From: Aquiflexum gelatinilyticum
Lineage (GTDB): Bacteria; Bacteroidota; Bacteroidia; Cytophagales; Cyclobacteriaceae
Direction of reading: 5' to 3'
Length of the DNA stretch: 64,000 nucleotides
Assembly (NCBI RefSeq): GCF_024741135.1
Contig: NZ_JANSUY010000001.1
Location: 310,001 to 374,000, forward strand
Part shown: piece after piece, positions 8,975-17,077 of the stretch
Numbering within the stretch: position 1 is the stretch's first letter
Layout of the letters: every line of letters starts with the position of its first letter
Translations under genes and position numbers: made by a program
The notes under the pieces: generated by a model
The model's database searches: none
Seen by the model: the letters and a program-made list of their open reading frames with translations, nothing else
Told to the model about the DNA's origin: nothing

Positions 8975-9303
8975 GCGTATTTTGTTTTAATCGTATATGG
9001 GGATTTGGCTTTTAAGTCGGGTTCCCATATTTTTTTCTTTTTAATTATTGGGGAAATTTTCCCTTCCTAAAAGTTTTGAACCGAGCGGGTAATTCAATTT
9101 ACATGATTTGGGTATTGTGATTTTCATTTTTTCCGGATTTATACTCCGCGAATTCCAGAACGAAGCAATTTCACTTTTTGTAAGGGTAATAATTTTATAA
9201 AAACATTGGGATTTGTCTCAGCCGCTCACAACCAAGTCAAGATCGCCTGCACGATTTTCGATGTTACTATTTCCCTATATTTGCACCTCATTCGCTAGCA
9301 ACT
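8975..9303 (+). promoter_or_regulatory. Intergenic region with terminator and ptrB promoter -7 element
   Basis: No gene in these 329 bp. After the terminator (8995-9037) the DNA is AT-rich. TATATTTG at 9276-9283 matches the Bacteroidota -7 consensus TAnnTTTG, with about 20 nt to the ATG at 9304. No clear -33 TTG at the right distance was found, so the promoter call rests on the -7 box and its position. Confidence 0.5.
8995..9037 (+). terminator. Terminator after the TPR-baeRF gene
   Basis: Arms ATATGGG (8995-9001) and CCCATAT (9024-9030) with a T-rich tail immediately after (TTTTTTC, 9031-9037). Confidence 0.6.
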
Positions 9304-11439
9304 ATGAATAAATCAATCCAAACCATTTTAATTATCCTCACAGGAATGAGTATTGCATGTTCCCCGGAAATACCGGAATCAACTTTACCTGATGTAGCAC
9401 CACCCTTGGCTACCGTCAAACCATTTGAAATCACCGCCAAAAACGGGCACAAACGCGTGGACAATTATTATTGGCTCAACGACCGTGAAAACCCTGAAGT
9501 CATCGATTACCTGAATGCTGAAAATGCCTATTTGGACACCATGATGGCACATACCAAGGGCTTTCAGGAGCAGCTTTTCAATGAACTGCGTGCAAGGATC
9601 AAAGAAGATGATTCGTCTGTACCCTATAGATTGGACGATTATTATTACTATACCCGATTTGTGGAAGGCGGAGAATATCCGATTTATGCAAGGAAAAAAG
9701 GCTCTCTCGAAGGTGTTGAAGAAATCATCATGGATGGAAATGAACTCGGAAAAGGAAAATCTTTTCTCAACTTTTTTACTTCGGTAAGCCCGGACCATAA
9801 CCTTGCCGCCATCATTATGGATACCGTGGGTAGAAATTTCTATACTGTGATGATCAAAGACCTCCGTACCGGAGAAATACTTCCTGACAAAATCGAAAAT
9901 ATCAGAAGCTCGGCAGTCTGGACCAATGACAACAAATCATTTTTCTATTCCATTCCTGATCCGGTTACACTGAGGAATTTTCAGGTTAAGCGACATTTCC
10001 TAGGTCAAGACTCCTCCAAAGATGAGGTGGTGTTTGAGGAAAAAGACCAGACTTTGAGCTGCGGTGTCGGAATTACCAAATCCAAAAAATACATCATTAT
10101 CGGTTCCGGCCGTACGGATGCCTCTTATTCCCTCTTCATGGATGCAGATAATCCCGGCAAACCAAAACTGATCGCTCCGGTGCAGGACAATGTACAATAC
10201 AGCGTGGACCATGCTATTGGCGATAAATTCAACATCTACACCAACTTGAATGCAGTCAATTACCGATTAGCAGAAGCACCTGTTGCAGATCCAGCCGTCG
10301 CCAATTGGAAAGATTTGATCCCACATAGGGCAGATGTTTTCTTAGAAGGCGTGGAATATTTCAAGGATTATTACGCTGTCCAGGAGACCTTAGAGGGCCT
10401 TGCAAATATCCGCATCATCAAGTGGGCTGACAATTCGGAACATCAGATGGTATTTGAAGAGCCTGCTTATTCTGCAGGGATCGGTTATAATCCTGAGTTT
10501 GAAACCAAGACTTTGCGGTATTCCTATACTTCAATGACCACGCCAAATTCCACTTACGACTATGACATGGAAACCAAGGAAAAAACTCTGATGAAAGAGC
10601 AGCCTGTCTTGGGGGATTTTAACAAAGCAAATTACAAGACTGAAAGGATCATGGTTCCTTCCCGTGACGGAAAGCGGATCCCGTTGTCCATTGTTTATAG
10701 AATAGATCAATTCAAGAAAGACGGGGCCTCTCCGGGATGGATTTATGGTTATGGCTCTTATGGAGCTTCCATGGATGCTTACTTCAGCAGTTCAAGATTG
10801 AGTCTGTTGGATAGAGGATTTGTCTATGCCATTGCACATGTGCGTGGAGGTCAGGAAATGGGTGGAGATTGGTATGAGGATGGCAAGATGATGAATAAGA
10901 AGAATACCTTCAATGACTTCATCGATTGTTCCAAATGGCTTCAGGATAACCAATATGTGGCCAAAGACAAACTCTTTGCCTCGGGTGGAAGTGCAGGAGG
11001 ATTGCTTATGGGAGCGATCGCCAACATGGCACCTGAGCTTTACCGTGGTATCATTGCCCAAGTAGCTTTTGTCGATGTCATCACTACCATGATGGATGAG
11101 ACTATTCCATTGACCACTTTTGAGTGGCAGGAGTGGGGAAATCCAAACATTCAGGAGCAATACGAATATATGCTTTCCTATTCTCCTTATGATAATGTGG
11201 AGGCAAAGGATTATCCAAATATCTTAGCCACTACCGGTCTTCATGATTCACAGGTACAATATTGGGAACCTGCAAAATGGGTAGCTCTACTCCGAACCAA
11301 AAAAACTGACAAGAACCGACTTTTCCTCAAAACCAATATGGATGCGGGACATGGGGGTGCGAGCGGAAGGTTTGAAAGCCTAAAAGAGTTGGCTTTGGAG
11401 TATGCTTTTGTGTTTGATATTCTTGGGATTACAAAATGA
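9304..11439 (+). CDS. ptrB: Oligopeptidase B-like S9 prolyl oligopeptidase family lipoprotein
   Basis: 711 residues. The N-terminus KSIQTILIILTGMSIACSPE ends in a lipobox (SIAC), so a lipoprotein is predicted. An N-terminal seven-bladed propeller begins with NGHKRVDNYYWLNDRENPEV. The C-terminal alpha/beta-hydrolase domain shows YGSYGASMDAYFSS, HVRGGQEMGGDWYEDGK, nucleophile Ser in ASGGSAGGLLMG, Asp in GLHDSQVQYWEP, and His in DAGHGGASGR. The motifs fit oligopeptidase B, which cleaves short peptides after Lys or Arg, better than classical prolyl oligopeptidase. Transcribed alone between two terminators. Confidence 0.92.
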   Translation: MNKSIQTILIILTGMSIACSPEIPESTLPDVAPPLATVKPFEITAKNGHKRVDNYYWLNDRENPEVIDYLNAENAYLDTMMAHTKGFQEQLFNELRARIKEDDSSVPYRLDDYYYYTRFVEGGEYPIYARKKGSLEGVEEIIMDGNELGKGKSFLNFFTSVSPDHNLAAIIMDTVGRNFYTVMIKDLRTGEILPDKIENIRSSAVWTNDNKSFFYSIPDPVTLRNFQVKRHFLGQDSSKDEVVFEEKDQTLSCGVGITKSKKYIIIGSGRTDASYSLFMDADNPGKPKLIAPVQDNVQYSVDHAIGDKFNIYTNLNAVNYRLAEAPVADPAVANWKDLIPHRADVFLEGVEYFKDYYAVQETLEGLANIRIIKWADNSEHQMVFEEPAYSAGIGYNPEFETKTLRYSYTSMTTPNSTYDYDMETKEKTLMKEQPVLGDFNKANYKTERIMVPSRDGKRIPLSIVYRIDQFKKDGASPGWIYGYGSYGASMDAYFSSSRLSLLDRGFVYAIAHVRGGQEMGGDWYEDGKMMNKKNTFNDFIDCSKWLQDNQYVAKDKLFASGGSAGGLLMGAIANMAPELYRGIIAQVAFVDVITTMMDETIPLTTFEWQEWGNPNIQEQYEYMLSYSPYDNVEAKDYPNILATTGLHDSQVQYWEPAKWVALLRTKKTDKNRLFLKTNMDAGHGGASGRFESLKELALEYAFVFDILGITK

Positions 11440-11562
11440 AATAAGCTCAATCAGAGCGAAATACATAGAAATACGCCTTCGGCGAAATAGTTGTAGCATC
11501 AATCCTTTTTATGGGGATTGATGCTTTTTTATTTCAATTTTTTTCTACCTTATTTTAAATTT
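11440..11562 (+). repeat. Diverged single copy of the 105-bp intergenic repeat found at 19.4-19.7 kb
   Basis: GAAATACGCCTTCGGCGAAATAG (about 11470-11490) parallels the GAAATATGCCTCGCGAAATAG core of the hisF-hisIE tandem unit, and TATTTCAATTTTTTTCTACC (from about 11530) parallels TATTTCAATTTATATCTATT of that unit. Here the two parts are separated by the terminator hairpin 11496-11524. The CGCC-TTC-GGCG part is itself a small hairpin. Confidence 0.5.
11496..11530 (+). terminator. Terminator after ptrB
   Basis: Perfect 10-bp arms GCATCAATCC (11496-11505) and GGATTGATGC (11515-11524), a 9-nt loop, then a run of T to 11530. Confidence 0.88.
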
Positions 11563-11612
11563 TAATCCTAGTCAGTCTCATGTCTTAAGTCTTAAATCTC
11601 ATATCTACAAAA

Positions 11613-12398
11613 ATGTTCCAAAACCAAGTCATCTGGATAACAGGAGCTTCCTCAGGATTGGGGAAGTACATGGCCTTTGAATTTGCAAAGCAGGGGGCAA
11701 AACTAGCCCTAAGCGCAAGAAGGGTTGATAAGCTTGAAGAAGTTCTGAATCAAGTAAAGGCATTAGGAGCCGAAGGTTTTTTGGTTCCCTGTGACGTACT
11801 TGAGGAATCTGAAATCGAAAAAGCTGTTCAGGAGGTCATCCACCATTATGGGCGTCTGGATGTGGCTGTTGCCAATGCAGGGTTTGGTGTTTTTGGCAAG
11901 ATTGAAGACTTGTCTGCAAAAGAATGGCGGAGGCAGATGGATGGCAACGTCACGGGACTGGCGATGACAGCCAAGTCTGCGATTCCTCATTTGAAAGCAA
12001 GTAAAGGAAGGTTGGTGCTTATTGGGAGTGTGGCCGCTTATGTACCCAATCCCAAAACCGGTGCCTATGGTGCATCTAAAGCTGCCGTCCGTTCTATCGG
12101 ACAGACTTTGCAGTTGGAATTGAAAGGCACGGGTGTAAGCTGTACGGTAATCCATCCGGGATTTGTAGATTCCGATATCACGAGGGTGGACAATGCCGGT
12201 GTGTTTCATCCTGAAATTAATGACCCAAGACCGAAAAATCTCATGTGGCCAACGGACAAAGCCGCGAAGGTTATGGTCAATGCAATATTAAAGAGGAGAA
12301 AATCCTTTGTCTTTACCGGACATGGCAAATTTATCGCTTTTATCGGTCAGCATTTTCCAAAATTGGGCGAGTGGATGATTGGGAAAATGGGGAATTAA
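11613..12398 (+). CDS. Short-chain dehydrogenase/reductase
   Basis: 261 residues of the classical SDR fold. Cofactor loop TGASSGLGKYMAFEF (TGxxxGxG). The next strand ends in ARR, and the basic residue there suggests NADP(H). NAG motif in VANAGFGVFG; catalytic Ser in LIGSVAAY; catalytic Tyr and Lys in YGASKAAVRS; then HPGFVDSDIT. The substrate cannot be deduced. The gene is preceded by a C/T-rich simple-sequence leader (11576-11612). Confidence 0.92.
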   Translation: MFQNQVIWITGASSGLGKYMAFEFAKQGAKLALSARRVDKLEEVLNQVKALGAEGFLVPCDVLEESEIEKAVQEVIHHYGRLDVAVANAGFGVFGKIEDLSAKEWRRQMDGNVTGLAMTAKSAIPHLKASKGRLVLIGSVAAYVPNPKTGAYGASKAAVRSIGQTLQLELKGTGVSCTVIHPGFVDSDITRVDNAGVFHPEINDPRPKNLMWPTDKAAKVMVNAILKRRKSFVFTGHGKFIAFIGQHFPKLGEWMIGKMGN

Positions 12399-12461
12399 GA
12401 AAACTGCATTAAATATTATTCACAATAATCCTGTAAATTGAGGTCATCAAACCTGTCTCAT

Positions 12462-13550
12462 ATGAAATACTTTATTATTATTTTTTTAAGTTGTATAGCG
12501 GTTTTTACTTTTTCGTGCCAATCTTCAGAAGAGACCATTAATCCAAAAAGAGAAAGTATCTCGGAATCAGTCTACGCCTCCGGTCTCATCAAAGCTAAAA
12601 ACCAATACCAAGCTTTCGCCAATGCAAACGGAATTGTTCAGGAGATCTTTGTCAGTGAAGGTGACTCCGTAAAAATTGGAAGCCCGATTTTGGTCATTTA
12701 CAATGAAACTGCCAGGCTGAATAGGGAAAATGCCGAACTGACACGGGCATTTGCAGACCGAAAAGCGAATCAATCCCGGCTACGAGAATTGGAAAACAAC
12801 ATTGAAAATGCCGAAAATAAATGGCGGAACGATTCCCTGCTTTATGAAAGGCAAAGAAGGTTGAAAGAACAGGGAGTGGGATCCGCTGTTGATTTGGAAC
12901 AAAGACAACTGGCCTTCGAAAATTCACGAAATGCCTACCAAAGTGCCAAGCTGATCTATCAGGATGTCAAAAGGGAAATAGAATACAACGAAAAAAGCGC
13001 TGCCAAAAACCTCTCTATCTCCAAAGCCCTGGAAAGTGACCTTGTCCTGAAAAGTGAGGTAAACGGAAGGGTTTATGATTTGCTCAAAGAAAAGGGTGAA
13101 ATGGTCAATGCGCAGACCCCCTTGGCTGTGTTGGGAAGTGCTGATGAGTTTGTTTTGGAAATGCAGGTGGATGAATACGATATCGTCAAAGTCAAACATG
13201 GTCAAAAAATAATTGTGACCATGGATAGCTACAGAGGAGAGACATTCGAGGCGGTAGTGTCCAAAATCAATCCTTTGATGAATGAATCTTCGAAGAGTTT
13301 TTTGGTGGAAGGGGTTTTTGTAAATGCACCTCCTGTTTTGTATCCCAATCTCACCCTTGAAGCTAATATTGTGATAGAAGTAAAGGAAGACGCGCTGATT
13401 TTGCCAAGGTCTTTTATCCTGAATGATGCTTTTGTGATCAATGCTGCAGGTGATACCTTACCGGTCAAATTGGGACTCAAAGATCTACAAAAAGCAGAAA
13501 TACTGGAAGGGATAGATGAGACAACCTCAGTAATCAAACCTGTCAAATGA
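12462..13550 (+). CDS. Lipoprotein periplasmic adaptor (HlyD/MacA-like) of an ABC efflux system
   Basis: Bridges an inner-membrane transporter to the outer membrane. The start is the ATG giving KYFIIIFLSCIAVFTFSC, a signal peptide with a lipobox Cys (C19); an upstream in-frame ATG (12438) would bury it. A split lipoyl/barrel-sandwich region (NANGIVQEIFVSEGDSVKIG and, later, LKSEVNGRVYDLLKEKGEMV) flanks a long coiled-coil hairpin rich in Glu, Asn and Arg (about residues 75-170). A beta-barrel part follows. Its 3' end overlaps the permease start by 4 bp (ATGA), so the two are translationally coupled. No TolC-like gene is nearby. Confidence 0.88.
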   Translation: MKYFIIIFLSCIAVFTFSCQSSEETINPKRESISESVYASGLIKAKNQYQAFANANGIVQEIFVSEGDSVKIGSPILVIYNETARLNRENAELTRAFADRKANQSRLRELENNIENAENKWRNDSLLYERQRRLKEQGVGSAVDLEQRQLAFENSRNAYQSAKLIYQDVKREIEYNEKSAAKNLSISKALESDLVLKSEVNGRVYDLLKEKGEMVNAQTPLAVLGSADEFVLEMQVDEYDIVKVKHGQKIIVTMDSYRGETFEAVVSKINPLMNESSKSFLVEGVFVNAPPVLYPNLTLEANIVIEVKEDALILPRSFILNDAFVINAAGDTLPVKLGLKDLQKAEILEGIDETTSVIKPVK

Positions 13551-14806
13551 AAGTTTCCCTCATCATAGAAATAGCCAAGGCGCTGATGCTTGCCCGGTTC
13601 AAACAAACCATGATTGCCGCCATCGGGGTGGTTTTTAGCATTACGATGTTTGTGGCTTTGCTGGGATTTATGAATGGCTTGAACAAACTCTTGGATGGCT
13701 TAATCCTCAACAGGACTCCGCACATCCGATTTTACAACGAAATCAAACCATCGGTCAACCAGCCAATCGACCTTGCCGATGAATTCAGCAATTTTTACAA
13801 TATCATCAGGTCGGTCAAACCCGCTGCCAGCCGCTTAAGCATTTATAACAATGAGGCCATTATCAGGACACTTGAAGAGGATCCAAGGGTTTTGGGTGTG
13901 GCACCAAAGTTATCCGCACAGGTTTTTTACAATGTCGGAACCATTGATATCACCGGTGTCATCAACGGCATAGATGTCGAAGCTGAAAGCAAACTTTTTG
14001 CCTTCACAGATTATGTGACAGCAGGAAATTATATAGACCTTAAAAATACATCCAACAGCATCATTTTGGGAAAAGGCGCTGCGGACCGGATGATGGCCGA
14101 AATTGGGGATGTTATCCAAGCGACCACTTCTCAGGGCAACAGGGTTCAATTGAAGGTGGTGGGATATTACCAGTCCGGTTTGGGGGATTTGGACAATGTC
14201 CAATCTTATGCCTCCATTGGCACGGTCCAGAAAATGATGGGAGAAACCGCTTCCTATGTGACTGATATCCAAGTCAAATTGAAGGACTTTAACCTTGCTC
14301 CCGCTATGGCACGGGACTACAGGGATATCTTTGGGATCGATGCAGATGACATACAGACTGTAAATGCACAGTTTGAAACAGGGACAAATATCAGGACTTT
14401 GATCAGCTATGCCGTGGGGATTACCTTGCTGATTGTTTCAGGATTTGGGATTTACAATATCCTGAACATGATGATTTATGAAAAAATGGATACCATCGCC
14501 ATCCTGAAGGCCATTGGCTTTTCGGGTAGGGATGTGAATAATATTTTCATCACCATCGCCTTAACCATCGGTTTTGTAGGAGGAACTATCGGATTGATTC
14601 TTGGATTTATGGCCGGTTTGGGCATTGAGCGGATCCCCTTCGAGACGGAGGCACTTCCGACGGTCAAAACCTTTCCGGTAGATTTTAACCCGAAGTATTA
14701 TATCATCGCGGCGATATTCAGTATTGTGACGACGTATTTTGCCGGATATTTTCCTGCCCGCAAGGCGAGTGGGGTCGATCCGGTGGAGATAATTAGGGGA
14801 AAATGA
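13547..14806 (+). CDS. ABC transporter permease, FtsX/MacB type
   Basis: 419 residues with four membrane helices in the MacB/LolC arrangement: one at the N-terminus (about 20-40, MIAAIGVVFSITMFVALLGF), a large periplasmic domain (about 45-280), and three at the C-terminus (ISYAVGITLLIVSGFGIYNI, the IALTIGFVGGTIGLILGFMA segment, and YYIIAAIFSIVTTYFAGYF). ILKAIGFSGRDV is the cytoplasmic coupling motif, and the end ARKASGVDPVEIIRGK is typical of the family. Works with the adaptor upstream and the ATPase at 15166. Confidence 0.92.
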   Translation: MKVSLIIEIAKALMLARFKQTMIAAIGVVFSITMFVALLGFMNGLNKLLDGLILNRTPHIRFYNEIKPSVNQPIDLADEFSNFYNIIRSVKPAASRLSIYNNEAIIRTLEEDPRVLGVAPKLSAQVFYNVGTIDITGVINGIDVEAESKLFAFTDYVTAGNYIDLKNTSNSIILGKGAADRMMAEIGDVIQATTSQGNRVQLKVVGYYQSGLGDLDNVQSYASIGTVQKMMGETASYVTDIQVKLKDFNLAPAMARDYRDIFGIDADDIQTVNAQFETGTNIRTLISYAVGITLLIVSGFGIYNILNMMIYEKMDTIAILKAIGFSGRDVNNIFITIALTIGFVGGTIGLILGFMAGLGIERIPFETEALPTVKTFPVDFNPKYYIIAAIFSIVTTYFAGYFPARKASGVDPVEIIRGK

Positions 14807-14927
14807 GGGGAGGTGGGAAGAGTAAATTCTGAATTAATAATGAAGAATGGAAAAGAGGCGAGAAACGAGAAAAGTTGGCAGTCGCAGTCAGCAATAACAG
14901 CGTTAAGTCAAGAAAGAGCCTACACTA

Positions 14928-15009
14928 GTCATTTCGAAGGAGGTACGACTGAGAAATCTTTTAATAAATAAAAGAAATGTAAAATAGACCTCTCCTTCGT
15001 CGAGGTGAC
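14928..15009. repeat. Imperfect palindromic element, MITE/REP-like
   Basis: Starts GTCATTTCGAAGGAGG and ends CTCCTTCGTCGAGGTGAC, so the ends are near inverted copies (GTCA..TCGA / TCGA..TGAC). The middle has GACTGAGAAATCTTTT opposite AATAGACCTCTC. About 82 bp with no coding capacity, the size and shape of a non-autonomous intergenic repeat. Copies elsewhere in the genome are expected but not seen in this window. Confidence 0.55.
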
Positions 15010-15076
15010 AAGGTAAAGTCTTTGTTGATAAGAATCATTTTCATTTAGATTGTCCGCTTCTCGACCCGATAACCTG

Positions 15077-15164
15077 ACAACGCGAAGCAGACAACAATTA
15101 GAACCACTACAACAATTATAACGACTACAACCATTACAACAACTACAACAACTACAACCACTAA
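15077..15164 (+). repeat. A/C-rich simple-sequence leader upstream of the ABC ATPase gene
   Basis: Degenerate (CAACTA/CAACAA)n track with very little G on the plus strand, running up to the ATG. Its first 37 bases (15077-15113) match 31445-31481 upstream of smpB at 33 of 37 positions by hand alignment. Confidence 0.7.
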
Positions 15165-15165
15165 C

Positions 15166-15849
15166 ATGCAGGAAACACCTGTCCTAGAAGCACAAAAAGT
15201 AAACAAATACTTTTTTAGCCCTGATAAAACACAGGTGCTGAAGGAGGTGACTTTTCAGGTGACCAGGGGAGAATTTGTGTCTATTATGGGAAAATCAGGC
15301 TGTGGCAAATCAACCCTCCTTTATATCCTCAGTACCATGGATACAGATTATGAAGGTAAATTATTGATTGACGGTGAGGTGATCAGTGGAAAAAGCCCAA
15401 GTTACCTTTCCAAAATCCGGAATGAAAAAATCGGATTCGTATTTCAGTTCCATTATTTGCTCAATGAATTTTCGGTTTTGGAAAATGTCATGATCCCAGG
15501 CCTGAAACTCAACAAGAAATCCCAGCCCGAACTCGAACACATCGCCATGGAAAAGCTGAAAATTTTTGACATGCAGGACCATGCGCTCAAGAAAGCAAAC
15601 CAACTTTCTGGTGGGCAAAAACAAAGGGTTGCCATCGCACGCTCCCTGATGAATGATCCTTTGATCATCATGGGAGACGAACCGACCGGCAATCTTGACA
15701 AAAGAAACTCAGATATTGTCTTTAATATTTTCAAAGAACTGGCAAAAGAATTCAAACAGACCATGCTCATTGTCACCCACGATCCTGAGTTTGCAGCCGG
15801 AACAGACAGGATCATTGAAATGGAGGACGGCTATATCATAAAACAATAA
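15166..15849 (+). CDS. ABC transporter ATP-binding protein, LolD/MacB type
   Basis: 227 residues; hydrolyses ATP to drive the FtsX-type permease. Walker A GKSGCGKST, Q-loop in FVFQFHYLL, signature LSGGQKQRVAIARSL, Walker B IIMGDEPTGNLD and the H-loop His in LIVTHDPEF are all present. GNLDKRNSD after Walker B is typical of the LolD/MacB group. It sits about 360 bp after the permease gene, beyond the repeats, so it may have its own promoter. Confidence 0.94.
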   Translation: MQETPVLEAQKVNKYFFSPDKTQVLKEVTFQVTRGEFVSIMGKSGCGKSTLLYILSTMDTDYEGKLLIDGEVISGKSPSYLSKIRNEKIGFVFQFHYLLNEFSVLENVMIPGLKLNKKSQPELEHIAMEKLKIFDMQDHALKKANQLSGGQKQRVAIARSLMNDPLIIMGDEPTGNLDKRNSDIVFNIFKELAKEFKQTMLIVTHDPEFAAGTDRIIEMEDGYIIKQ

Positions 15850-15928
15850 AATTGCTTTTTTAAACCATTTTATGCCTGTTTTGTCTAAATTTCAGTTTCA
15901 TTTTTATCAAAATCTATCTCCATATCCT

Positions 15929-17023
15929 ATGAAAAATTATCTCTTTTTGATTCTTTTTTTTGCAATCTATTCATGCCAAGAAAAAGAATCTCCCGATCCC
16001 AATCCATCTTCATTGTATTTTCCTCCTTTGTCCGGTAATACCTGGGAGACCACCACACCCGCTTCCCTCAATTGGGACTTGGAAAAATTGGAAGACCTCA
16101 AGGAGTTATTGGAAAACAACAGCTCCCGTGCTTTCATCATTCTCAAAGACGGGAAGATCGTCGTAGAAGAATATTTCGGAACCAAAATCAGCGGCGGACA
16201 GCCTTTTGACCAAAGTTCTCTGTGGTATTGGGCATCTGCAGGGAAGACCCTCACTGCAACCTTGACTGGGATTGCCCAAGAAGAAGGTAAGCTGGACATC
16301 CAAAAACCAAGTTCTGATTATATGGGGAAGGGTTGGACTTCACTTACCACGCTACAAGAAGATAAAATCACGGTTTGGCACCATCTCACCATGACCACAG
16401 GTCTAGATGATGGAGTGGCAAATAAGGATGATTTTTCGAAGGAAAGTTTGGTTTTCAAAGCTGATCCCGGAATCCGTTGGGCATATCATAATGCTCCATA
16501 TACTTTATTGGACAAGGTGATAGAAGGGGCAACCGACAAATCTTTCAGCCAATATTTCAATGAAAAACTAGCTTCCAAAATCGGAATTAACGGAACTTGG
16601 CAGCGGGTTGATTTCAATAATGTGTTTTTTAGTGATGCCAGGTCCATGGCTAGATTCGGGCTTTTGTTTTTGGCAAAAGGTGACTGGGATGGACAAAGCA
16701 TCATTAATGATAAAAATTACCTGGACGACATGATCAATACTTCCCAAAGCTTCAATGAAAGCTACGGATATCTTTGTTGGCTCAATGGTAAGGGAAGTTA
16801 TATGCCGCCTGGAGTTCAAATAAAAGTTCCTGGTTCCTATGCCCCGAATGGACCAGATGATATGTATTGCGGTTTGGGAAAAAACGGACAGTATGTTTGT
16901 GTGGTACCGTCCCAAAATCTTGTCTTGGTAAGGATGGGCGAAAGCCCGGATCAGGCTTTGGTTCCTTATGCTTTTTTGGATGATATCTGGGCAATCTTAA
17001 GAAATATCATTCCCGCCAATTAA
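15929..17023 (+). CDS. Serine hydrolase lipoprotein, class C beta-lactamase-like family
   Basis: The start is set at the ATG giving KNYLFLILFFAIYSCQE (lipobox IYSC); the earlier ATG at 15872 would add 19 residues ahead of the signal. Penicillin-binding fold: the SxxK motif is SAGK in WYWASAGKTLTATLTG and the Tyr motif is YHN in WAYHNAPYTLL. The third motif is not obvious. Such proteins are often esterases, D-aminopeptidases or amide hydrolases rather than true beta-lactamases. About 364 residues; no partner gene is evident. Confidence 0.85.
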   Translation: MKNYLFLILFFAIYSCQEKESPDPNPSSLYFPPLSGNTWETTTPASLNWDLEKLEDLKELLENNSSRAFIILKDGKIVVEEYFGTKISGGQPFDQSSLWYWASAGKTLTATLTGIAQEEGKLDIQKPSSDYMGKGWTSLTTLQEDKITVWHHLTMTTGLDDGVANKDDFSKESLVFKADPGIRWAYHNAPYTLLDKVIEGATDKSFSQYFNEKLASKIGINGTWQRVDFNNVFFSDARSMARFGLLFLAKGDWDGQSIINDKNYLDDMINTSQSFNESYGYLCWLNGKGSYMPPGVQIKVPGSYAPNGPDDMYCGLGKNGQYVCVVPSQNLVLVRMGESPDQALVPYAFLDDIWAILRNIIPAN

Positions 17024-17077
17024 GTACTTCAGTCAAATGATTTGTATCTTCGGGGCGTAACCAAAATACCAGTTTTT

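Larger units (their letters stand above)
14807..15165 (+). other. Intergenic region between permease and ATPase genes, built of repeats
   Basis: No gene. It holds, in order, a purine-rich stretch (GAGGCGAGAAACGAGAAAAG, about 14860), a palindromic element (14928-15009) and an A/C-rich simple-sequence leader (15077-15164) ending 1 bp before the ATPase ATG. These insertions separate the ATPase gene from the adaptor-permease pair it presumably serves. Confidence 0.7.

Noticed and set aside
11763-12209. 148-codon ORF antisense to the SDR gene
   Set aside because: Shadow of a clear SDR coding sequence.
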